64,000 nt of DNA from Pelecanus crispus. Lineage: Eukaryota; Chordata; Aves; Pelecaniformes; Pelecanidae. The notes beneath the pieces were generated by a model. It was given only the letters and a program-made list of their open reading frames with translations. It did no database searches and was not told the DNA's origin. A program made the translations under genes and the position numbers. Positions 24,501 through 36,500 of the stretch are shown here, piece by piece (positions within the stretch are counted from its first letter, which is position 1; every line of letters starts with the position of its first letter). The stretch spans positions 3,396,501 to 3,460,500 of the forward strand of contig NC_134656.1 in NCBI RefSeq assembly GCF_030463565.1, in the 5' to 3' direction.

Positions 24501-27500
24501 ACTAAAGATATTTCAACCTGTAAGTATTTTAATTGCTTCTTATTTTTTGTGTTTCACTGAGTACATTGAGACAATGGCTTACTTGTACAGCTGTAAATGT
24601 GACTTGTTTTCTTTAAAGCTAAATATGAAGCTGAACAACCTGCTAAATATTACTGTTTAGCAGAAGTCTGTCCATAGTTCTATCAGTACAGAAACTAAAA
24701 CTAAGAAAGTGTTATTTTGAAGCGGGGAATTTGAAAGTTTTATGTAGGTGTAAGGAAATGCCACACTACATGCTTTGTGGTATTCTGCCCTTTATAAATA
24801 CTGTTTTGGAAGTCAAATAATGTGTTCTTTTAATAAAAATACTAGAATTTGGGACTGGTTTATACTGGCTTTGAAATAATATCAAACGATCTTGGACACT
24901 TTCAATGACAGTGAAACTTTTTACTTAACATTGAGAAGTGTTTGTTGGAGTTAATTCCAGCTGTACTTCCTCTGTATTTCCAATTAGTCTTTGAAGTTCT
25001 GATTTTTGTCCTGATGCTTTTTCAAGTTACCAGTACATAGAGAATAGTTTTATACTGCCTTTTTTTAATGTAAAAATGTGTATTTGGAATTACTGCAAAT
25101 TCTGACATAAAATACGAAAGACGCTTAAATTTTGTAATAGCAAGTTCCATGCCCAGTGCAAAATACAGGCAAAGAAGCTTCTTCAGCAAAAGGTACACAA
25201 ATTTAAAAACTTCATGCTATGGTGGTTGTCTTTGTACCGCCTAAGCTACTGTAGTAATGCCAACGTCTTGAACATCTTCCTTTTCTTCTTGCCATGCCTT
25301 GAAGAGCATGTTTAGTGTATTTGCTGTTAGAATGCGACAGCTATTCATATTTTTTTCTGTATGAATTTGTTCTTTGACACCTAATCTTTAAACTTTGAAA
25401 TCATCCCTTGAGAAAGTATTACAAGTTTGAGTATAAGTGTCTCTCTGGAGGAATCTTTCTGTTGTAGTCCATTTTCTACAAAATGTTTATGGAACACCCC
25501 CCCACGCTTTTAGTCAATTTAAATAGCAGAGCTATCCATATCAGCATGGTGAGCTTAATGTATTGATCAGAACAGTTTGAGCTTAATGTATAAATATTTA
25601 CTATTTTAAGATAAATATGTAGAAAACAGTATTTCTCTCAAAAATGCTTTCAAATAGTTTCAAATACATTTGTACTTTGTACACACAAACACTTTTGAGA
25701 GTCCACTTCTGATGATGTTGGTCTACATTTCACTGACAGCGTTGGTATTAATTTTAAGTTCTGCTTCCGAGTATCACCAGTTAGTCTTTGATATTAGCAT
25801 GCTAACAAGTTACTTAAATGTTTTAGGCATCTCTCCTTTAGTGAAAGAAAACCATGAGTATCATTAATTCTTTGCCTTTTATGGAAGAACTGCTAATATT
25901 TTAGGTATTCTTTTGGCATTTGGAAATGGAACGGAACTGCTCTATTTGTGTTTGTCCAGGCGGTACCACATTTTGAGAGATCTGAATCGTCAAGTCTGTG
26001 GTTTAGCCTATGCTGTCCCTGGTACCTCGGTTCAGACCCCTCTGTGGCTTCTATAAACAAGCACAGCTCTCTCGCTGCAGCATTCCCTGCCCATTCTAGG
26101 CAAAAAGATCACAGCTATTTCATGTGTTGATGTGCTGAAATCACTCTGTGGTATGGTGACTGAACAGTCTAATTATTCAGTTTATCTGTTCTCTTACACC
26201 AGTATTCTAAGCACTTTGAGAAAGACTCCTTTTTGTTGCTGTCCATAAGCACCTGCAGCTGTAGGGTTTTGGTTTGTGATTAAAACCACTAGAAATTTTG
26301 TAAGTACAGACATGAACACTGAAAGTTGTCATCATCTGAGTAAAAGCCCTTAATTAGAAATGACAGCTCAGTTAATCAAAGTCTGAGGTGCTGCTTAGGG
26401 AACATGATTACTTCTTTCTTGTACTTCATAGTTAAGTGGGTACGTGATGGAAAAGTATTCTAAAGCATAAGCTTAATTTTTATGGGAAGATTCCCAAACC
26501 CAGGTTTTATCAGACTGCAGCAGATAATGCTGTCTTACTGACTTTAGATTGGGGAAAAATAAGCTACACTGTGTAAATAATAATAATTTTAACTGGAACT
26601 ATTTCTGAAAAACTTACTTTTGGTAATTACAAATTGCAGTTTATTGATAGAGCTGTCTAGAGCTACAGTAGTTCTGAGTGTTAGGTCAGTTGTATAACAT
26701 TTTTAGGAGTAATCTAGAAGAGTGAGACTAAAGGCATAATTCCTAGAGGTGATATGTTAGAGCGTAAAGAGCTTTCAGATATTTCTAGACTTTGACCTAA
26801 TGTACTCTGTTTTCAAGGAATGTACTATTTTCTAAATCTTAATATTTGAAGAGGAAGTGCTTAGTGTATAACACTTTCATATAAATGGAGAGTAATTGTG
26901 AAGTAGAGAAAAATACAGATTGTATAGGCAAACTTCTCAACATGTAAGAAGTATTAGGCTATGGCAAAATTGTCTGGGAGAATAGTTGTGTTTATGTAAG
27001 TTGAAGAATTGGAAAACCTCTAGAGCAAGAATTATCTGTGCACCTGAATAGCTGAGTGCTTCCTTTTGCATGTGTGCATGGTTGAGGACAGCTGCTGATG
27101 GTGATACATAAGTAAAATGTGTTTTAGAAAGTTTGCTCTTGAGAAACCAGTTCTGCATTATTAAGGAGATTTCTCACATGATGTAGAGGATCAGAAAAAA
27201 GCATTTGCATGCTTATGGGATCTGAAAATTTAGGAAACCAGCCTCCCTTAGTTCACTGCTAGCAGACCAACCACCTGAAAATACAACGTATTCTGAAAAT
27301 AGTGTGTTAGAAGAGTGAAATTCTTAAATTTGTATGGGTTGTTTCTGTTTCATGAAAGAGAGTTCATTTGTGCAAGTCAGTAACAGTCATAGCTGTGGTC
27401 TGCACATTCAATACATAAGCATTTCTTTGTGTTATACAGGTATGTTTCTGTTGTTTCCTCTTTGAAGTTTGAACTTGTTCCATTTCAATCTATAGGTAAT

Positions 27501-30500
27501 TGAAGCTCCTGGTGCATCAAAGTGCATTGGTCCTGGCTGTTTTAATTTGGCTCAGCCTGATTCTGTGTATTGCAGCAATGACTGCATTCTCAAACATGCT
27601 GCAGCCACTATGAAGTTTTTAAGTGCTGGCAAAGATGCAAAACCAAAACCTAAAGAGAAGATCAAACCAAAATCTGAAAAACCCGGCATGCCAAAATCTC
27701 AGCTGCAGGTAAGCTAATATTCATGATCCAAAACAGTTGTCCTGAAGCACAGTGGCTTATTTCTGTGCTCTCCTTTTTCAGACAAATAGAATTGCCAAGT
27801 CCTGCATTGAAGAGGAGTTCTTTTTTTTTTTTTCCTCTTGCCTTTTTCCTGTGGTATTGCATTGTTTAAGTCTTCTGAAACTAAAATGTTTTACTGTCAC
27901 TTTTTAAAAATCTTAATAATTGCCACTAGATAGAGATAGTTTCTTGAAAGGGCATTCTAGATGGCAGCGCACTTTTTTTTAAAAAAAAATTATTTTAATT
28001 AATTCCAAATTAATTTACCTGTTTAAAAAAAAAAAAGCAATACACCTTCTTTATTTTAATTTCATTCCAAATTAATTTTACCTTTTTTAACTCAAAATTA
28101 CTGGGTTTTGGGCAGTAATTACTGTGAGTTGTGAACTAACATGAGACTTCATTGTATGTGTGCTTTGGGAAATGAAAAGATGAAATCAAAGCTGCCTCCT
28201 TTTCTTTTTGAAACCACTATAAAATGGGCAGTAGATTTTCAAACAAACAAAAAGAAACCCCACAACTTGATGATAGATACTGTTGTTTTGAGGTGGTTTC
28301 TTTGCCATTCTCTTTTCCTGAAGTTACAGTGTATATTACCTTTGCTTTATAGATTTGAATGTGAAATTATGTCATTTCAAGTGTATTTACAGGAGCTTGC
28401 TATGAAAGAAATTTGTGTACATGTATGTAGCTGTATCTCTGCTTGTTTTTAAAATATATTTGATGATTATTAGTAATTAAGCTTCTTCTAATCCTACAGG
28501 CAGGTATTAAGCCTCTTCCAAGCCAAAAGAGACCATTTCCTGAGAAAAGAGAGGTGAATATGAAGAAGACTGTTTTGACAACTCCCAAAACTGAGGCAAA
28601 CACTCAACCTATTGCTAAAGAGCCAGCAGCAGAAAACAGCACACCATCCTGGGCAAGCGATCATAATTACAATGCTGTAAAGCCTGAAAGGACTGCTGCC
28701 ATTTCATCTTCACTGTTGTTCAAATGTATGTATCGCATAGGGATATTCCTGAATAATCATTTACATTTTCTTTGAATACCCATCCATTCTTGGCTCTGCA
28801 AGACTAGGGAGTTTAGGATTTGGGTTTTTTTTTTTCTTAATATGGCACCAAACTACTTTTCTTCACCTTCAAAGATTCGCGCACAGAGAATCACACAAAT
28901 GGGTAACATTTTTAAAAGTTTCATTTGTATCATATGACAGTTGTATGATTAAGAGCCTGTCAATCTACCCAGCTGATTTCTGGATGAAAACGACATGATT
29001 AAGCTTTAAATTTTTCCCATAAAGACAATAACTGTTTCTAATCTAGAAAAGGTAAGTATTGATACAGTTGTGTTAAGTTTTACAAAAAGGTTGCACAGTG
29101 TGCACCATGAATCAGCAATTGACTGTACTAATTTGAATTGTATTTTTGTAATTTAGATTTGGTACCTGTCTCTCAGGTCTTGCACTTTCAGTGCTAGTGC
29201 CGAAAATGAAATCCTCAACGTGGTATCCAACGATACTTTACACTTCTGCAAACAGCTTTTAACTGTCAAGTATATCCAAGTTCTTCCTGCTGCTTTTCTT
29301 CCTTACATGAAATAATTTAAGGACCATTCTTTACTTTTAAGTTTGGGGGGGAGGCAGTACTCTTTTCTCTCTCTTTAACCCCCCCCCCCCCCCCTTTCCT
29401 CCCCCCTCTGTTTATATGTTCATACTTCACACATTATCCACACACACAAGAACACATCTTAAGTGGATATTAGGCAGAGGTATTGCCTTGCATATTTTTG
29501 CAGGTTTTGAATAGCATCCTTGTAACTCATGTAAAGGTAAGTAAATACTGCTTTGTAGCCTGAACAAGTCTTTCCGCTAATGACATTTTTTTATTGACTT
29601 CAGCTAAGTAGTTTATAATGCAGTGGTGGAACTTCAGATGAAATCTTACATTTCACATTTACAAAACACATGACCTGGTGTCTAATATTTGCTCACTTGA
29701 AGATTAACGAATTCAGAAATTCAGTTCTCAGCTTTCTTAACCACACGTTAGGCAGTTTTACGTTTTATGTTCAGGAATAAACCTAGTTATTGAACACTTA
29801 CGTTATATGTAAAGTAACTGATAAGTTTACAAATTATCTTTAAGATGAGATTTTTTTAGATGTAATTTTTAAACACTGAGGGAACGCCGGCTACCCTAAA
29901 TTGCTGTTTATTATTATAGCGCATAGTAGACTCACTAGATATATTTAATTGTATTTACCCACATCAAATGTTTAAATGGTTAGAATTTTTTCCTGCATAT
30001 TTTTGTTACGTATTTTGTTACTTGGGCCCTGTGCCTTTTTTATAGTGAACTCTTAAGATACATATTTTGATAAAGTTGCATTTTTTTAAGCTTCTTCTAA
30101 AGAAGCTGTAGCTTTTTTTTGTCAGAAACACCACTGTTTCAAGCATAACTAAAATTAGGAGAGGAGGACGTAAATGAAACTACAAGGGCTTATTTTACAC
30201 ATCAAATTTTTATGACACTTTCTATCTCATAACCATATCACTTAAAATGTGCTTATCGCTGTACGTTTTTTTTCCTAGGAGACAGGAATACAGATTTTGA
30301 GGCAGTGAGTTTGGGTTTTTTTTAGGGGGGGGTTGCTCTTAAGTTTTACCACACTGGGGGTTATACAGATTTAACCAATTCCAGTAGAAAATCGGATTCC
30401 TGTAGCTAAATTGTTAAATTGGTGCAAAAATATGTGTATATAGCAGACTTTAATATAGAATACAGCCTGTTTTGTGTGATGAAGAGCTCTCATGTCAAAT

Positions 30501-33500
30501 GCAAGGAAGAACTTCAGATTGCTATTAGTAAGGTAAGTTGTACTAATACGTGGAGACTCTGTGCCATTACTAAATTTCCAAGTACATTGTTTTTGTATTT
30601 GTGAAAAAAATTCTCCTGCTTTTTGATTGGATGCATTTGGTCTGTAAGCTTCCTGAGAAGCTGCTATTGCATCATCTTTAAGAGTATCCTACAAGATTTT
30701 ATTTAACAAATCTTTATATGCTGTTCAAAACATAGAAGTTACAGCATTATGGAAATTCGTGAGAGTCACCTCACTTCAGGTACCTAAAAGTTAGAACTCT
30801 TAAGTCTGAGCTAGTCAAGAAAAACACCTGCAGTGGACAAAACATAAATCTGTTTTAGACACTAATCTTAGAACAAAGTGACTCGCTGTTTAGAAATGCT
30901 TATTTCTGAACATTGATTCTGAAGGACATTTAAGATGACTAGTTCAGACATTTAAGTGTCTTATGTTTGGACTTAAGGTCGCCTAGAGGAGGCTAGGGAC
31001 AGGATTCTTCGATATCCAGTGTTTCAAAATACAGCCTGCGTTCTCCCAGAGCTTCAAGACGTATTCTGCAAATCCTTATTTGTGACTTCAGTGTGCGAGG
31101 CCCTTTAAGAATTAAGGAAGCTTAACGTGATTAGCAAAAATACTCTCTCTAATACTCCTTCCATCAGTCAGTTTATCATATTTCAGACATGGATTTACTT
31201 TATATGTTTACTCTGTTTTTGTCAGATACGAGATTTTGTTGTTACATATGATGGTAGTTTTATTAAGTAGTAGCAAGAAGAAAATCAAGCCACTCTTATA
31301 GATGTACTGGGTGATAGGGGTGTATAGTATATTTGCATCTAAACCCTGCCACCACGCCCCCTTTTCTCCTCCCAACCTGTTTTGCATTTAAAAAAAAAAA
31401 AGGGTACTTGGTGCTAGTAGTATGCAGTGATATAGAGCAGTGATTTCTTTTTCTCTGTTACCCTATTATTTCGTTTTTCTTCACTCCCTGATTTTTTTCT
31501 GTAGCTTTTTTGCAGATGAGTTAGGGCTGTGCTTGGAAGTGACTTTGTACACCAAAATCAGGAGCCTGATTAATGACAGTGTCTAACATCTTCATGTTCC
31601 TGGTGAAAATAATCCTATTTGTTTAATAACTGAAGTGGGAAATACTTTGAACTTGCTTTGATAAGTATTAAGTACCAGTACTTTTAAAGCTGCAGGCAGT
31701 ATTTGAACTACACATACAAGAGGAAATTAGGTATGTGTCACATTCCCTTTCAGGAATGCTGCTTTTGATTTCGTTAGGAAAATTGGTATTAATTTAATAT
31801 GCAGTGCTGAACTTTTATATTGAATTTCCAAAGTCATCCTAGCTTCCAAATTGATACAAGTATAGGGATTGTTGAGATTTAGGAACATTGTTGTTCAGAG
31901 ATTCAAGTTGTGATGCAAACCCTGAATTTGTTGTGTGAGCTAGTGTTAATTATCAATGTTTAGGTCATATCAAAGGAGATGTAGAATTCATAACAAAAGC
32001 AAAACAGATTCCATTTATGTAGTAAGATCACCTAGGTGTTTGTGGGGAAGCACCACCCAAAATGATTTCTGAAATATGTCAGTTTTGTTAGCAGACTAAC
32101 ATACATCTACATTAATAGGAAGCATTATTTTTAATAATGCTCAAGGAGGGCAGGTGTTAAACAGCATGATATAAACACGTTTTTTCCAGAAGGAACCACA
32201 AAAGAAGTTTGCATCCACTGCTCATTTGACTCTGCTGAGAGCTTTTATACTTAAAAGTTTTACACTAATTAATATAATGTATTGCATTTGTAACAATATT
32301 TGTCCATTATTTTCACTGCTGCCCTGTAAAAAGGGGGTAAGTTTGCTGAAGTTGAAGTTGCCTGAAGTTTGCTGCTGCAAAGGTTTATCAGCAGTATCGG
32401 TATATATGTCTGAAGCATCTGAACTCAGGTTTTCTCCTTGATAGAGCAACACCTGCAAGAGACTTTTTTCTATATTTTTGTTGTTAATTGTCAAATAGAA
32501 GTCAGCAGCAGATGTATCAGCAGTTTTAAAATAGAAAATGAATCCAAAAAGAGGGGAAGAAGATAGATGTTTGCAGTATGCCAATTTTTAAACTACCCAG
32601 TCATAAGTATACTAAATACTCATCAGTGCTTCAAATCTTTGAAGTTCAGCTGACTTACTAGACTTAAAAGAAATACATGAACCGATAATGTACTCAACTC
32701 AGGTGCTAAAGCTACTTAAATATCTTAACTGCATTTATTGATAAAAGTAACTAAGCACACAGGAGAGCGAAGAGGGTTTATTAGATAAAAAATAAACATT
32801 AAATGTGTGTGTTCTTGTGGTAGAACTTGAGTAAAAAGCACTTCTTTGTCACACCAAGTCACTAAACTTCTGTTTACTTAACTGTAGACAGATAAATAGT
32901 ATGAATTTATAGCTCTCTATTACAATCTCTTAGTTGGTACTGGTATTTCATGGGAATTGTTAACGTGTGGGACTTTGAAGGGGAAGCGTTGCGTTAAGAG
33001 GAAAGCAGTGTTTGTGGTACCTCTCCTGCTTTACAGCAGTGAATTACGGAGAGACAAACTTAATGCTGCCACCTCCTGGAAGTGGGAGGCCAGGTTTGTA
33101 GAGCCCTGGCTCCGGTGATACTGGTTTCCTTATTATCCCCTTTCAGTTTTCTTAATTTCTGCTGCTGCTAAACTTTTCTACACCCAAGACCTATTCACAG
33201 AGTGAATATGTTTGCTTGTATAAAGATCCCAGATACAAAGGGCACTTGGACTGCTTTGTTCTATACACCTCTAACAAAATACAGAGACATTGTAAAGGGA
33301 ATACAGTGATACTGGGAGCCTATCATCAGAAAATGTGGTGTGCGTACCAAACTGCTTAGATTATAGCATACGTAATTTATGTATTTTTCTCTTGTGAATT
33401 TTTTTTTTTTCTTTCTGTGATAACAGCATGAAGGCAGGAAAGAAAGAAAATATACCACTATAAAGAGAACAGGGGGAAAATGTAGTACACTCAAGACAGG

Positions 33501-36500
33501 AGTTATGGCTCAGGAGGTGGAAGTGATGTAGGAAGCTGTAAGTACTGTTGTGAAAAGAAGAAAGTAAGGCCTTGTCTGCACGCAGACTGGTGCTGATTTA
33601 ATGCTTCTCTTCAGGCAAGATTGTACCAGCTTAAATTGTGACTCTTCAATTGAGTGCAGTGGATATACTGCTATTGGTTCAGCTATTAAAAAATACTTAA
33701 CTACTAACTTAAAAAAATATTTACTTAAGCTGAGGAGCTGTTCTTAAGTCATAAGTATGTTCGTCTGCAAGGACTGATTGTAGTTAAACTTGATGCCTTT
33801 GTTTTGGTGTGGGTGCTTCCCCATAGGATAAACTAGCCTGTGCCAAGTTCCATACTGTTACACCTAAATTACTTCTGGCATCCTTGAAAGCTAAGGTATC
33901 TTTGCTTAATGCTGTATTCTGCAATGTAGACCCATACTAGAGTCTGCCAGAACTTCTGAGAAATTGATGTTGGAGATCTGGCTTTGGAGAGAGAATAGCA
34001 CAGGAGCGGCTGGTGTAACGCAGCTCTGGTGCTGACTTGCGTCCTGAGAAGGGCAGGGGCTGTGCTGGCGCACGATCTGAGTCCTGGCTGTGGAGTGAGG
34101 CAGACCGGCAGCGGCTGCCGAAGCCAGGATCCCCTGGGACCCAGCCAGTTAAAAGGAGCAGTGGGATCCTTGGGGAGCGATTATCGTCTCCTGCCTGTGG
34201 ACGACTGGAGCTCCCCTTCTCTGCTCTTCAAGGTATGTTACATCTGTCCTGTGGCTCTCAGCCACGTGAAGATTTTTTGCCGTGTCTCTTAAGTTAGGAA
34301 GGCTGGTCCCTGCTGCTGGCATGTTTCCTATTTTGCCTTTCAAGCACCTAGCACCCCCAAGGTGCTTGGACGACAGAAAGCCAGCGCTCTTGCCGTAATG
34401 GGTGCTTGGCTTCAGTATAAGGCACAATTGCTGAGAGGAAGGGTTGGGGTGGCAGAAACCTGGTACAACTTACGGATGCACTATGAATATTAGGGTGGTT
34501 TATCTCTTGTCATCAACACTGAAAGTGATGAAAGTTTGATTAAAAAAACCTCACCACCCTCTATTGCTGTTTTGCTTTCTTTTACTAATATTACTTTAGT
34601 TCTTTGAACTTGCTCACTTGACTGCATAGCCAGTGAAAAAGGTCTTCCTCTGCTAGTCCCCAAATAAAAGGGGGTTTTTGAGGTGATCTCTTGCACTTTG
34701 GCGTCAAGTTTTGCTGCTGATCTGGTGCTGATGATTCGCTGTGTCTGATCGGTACCGAACTTGGAACCTGAAGACGGCCTGTCCCTGCAAGGAATGATGA
34801 TACCAATCCATAAACGGTCTGGAAAAATAAGGAGCCCTTCTTTGCAGCAGATAGTGCCTCTCTTTCACTCAGGAGTGCTGTAGTTGTGAAGATGTAGATC
34901 AGATAAATCACTATAATTTCATGTAGATTAAAACAAAGCTTTGCGCGTCTAAGCTACAGATCTGCATGAGCATAGCTACAGTGTTGGCCTGAATGCAAAC
35001 AAATCACCACCCCGGAAAAGGCCCTGTATCGCAGAGTTTCCTAAATTAGTTAACTTTAAAGCCAGATTTATTTTCTTTGTGTGCCTGAATGTAAAGGCTT
35101 GGTACACAGGCAGCTTAATTATGGGCTTCTCATTGTGGTGCAGATTAGAACTGATAGAGGCTTTTGAAGAAAAGCAGCAGGGCAGGGGGGCACACCTCCG
35201 AAACACTAGTGTTCGATAATAAAGTTTGATTTGGTCTTGCAAGTGGAAGCAGACACGTCGTTCGTAGGCAATTAACAGTGAAAACTAACACCGAAACCTA
35301 CTTAAGAATAGTTCGACACTTTTGAATTATTTAGAACTAATGCTAAGCTATCTTCGAGGGAAATGACCGAAAGTCTAGCAAAAACAGGTTTCAGGAAAAG
35401 CAGCAGTTGAACAGCACGGAGCTGAAGCGGTTACAGCCTCCACCTCACCTTCCCAGCCTTGGGCACTGAATGTGCGGTGCCACAAGAGGGTGCTTCAGTG
35501 GCACCGAGCAGGATTTGACTCCCCGACCGGTTTGTGAGGCTCTGAGATGTCAGGCATGCACCCCAGCAGTGTGACTATGCAAAGGCTGCTCTTGAACGTC
35601 TCCTAAATGGTAAGTAACTTCCCATTGTAGAGTGCTTTGTAGCTGACATCTAAAGCACCGGCTCACCCGGGTATTTTGTTCAATTTTTTTTTAAGTTAGA
35701 TACTGCATCGGAAGGTTTCACTTCAGAAGAACTCATGAATTAAAGTTTGGTATCGGCCACTGCATTGAGGTGGAGGGGTTAGTTTAAATTCTGTTCTGTT
35801 CAAGTTATTTCTATCACGAGAGGTGCAGAAAGGGGTCATGCCACAGCTGCATCGAACAAGTCCATTTAGGATGCAGTGGGGCTGAGTGGCAAAGGGAAGC
35901 TGTTGGAACACCACAGGCTGAGAAATGAAGTTTGAGAAATCTTGCCCATCCTCTGTTTCAACAGTTTTACAAAGGGGAAAATGCAGTTCCTAAATTCTCG
36001 GATATTGGCAAATAGGGGTGAGATATTTCATCATCTCTGAGCCTTTTCTACTGTCCTTTTCTACTGTGATGTGTGCCAAAACGGGCTGCCCTCACTTTTT
36101 GTGGTGTTCAGACTGGAGAGCTGGAACGACCGCACAGAGAAACGGATAGTGCAGCTGCCTGCCCCTGAGCAAGAAGGAGCTGCAGGACCATACGGAACTT
36201 CACAGTACGAGTTCACAGGCCGATTTTTGAGTGACACTCAAAATGCTGCCTGGGTTTGGTGGGGTTTTTTTTTTTGTGAATTCCTAAATAGATTATTACT
36301 TCTGGTTGGTCTTTTCACACCTGCATTCCTATCAGATGTTTAAGCTATTGTAAAGGCCAGTGCTGTTGCCTACCTTTAGGGATTAGCTCTTCTCAATACA
36401 TAATTACTCAGCCCTGGCCAGCCTTTATGCAGGCTGTCGGAGAATATCTTCTAACAGGTATTTTTGCTTTTTTAACAACTGCAAAGCTGCACTAGTGTGA

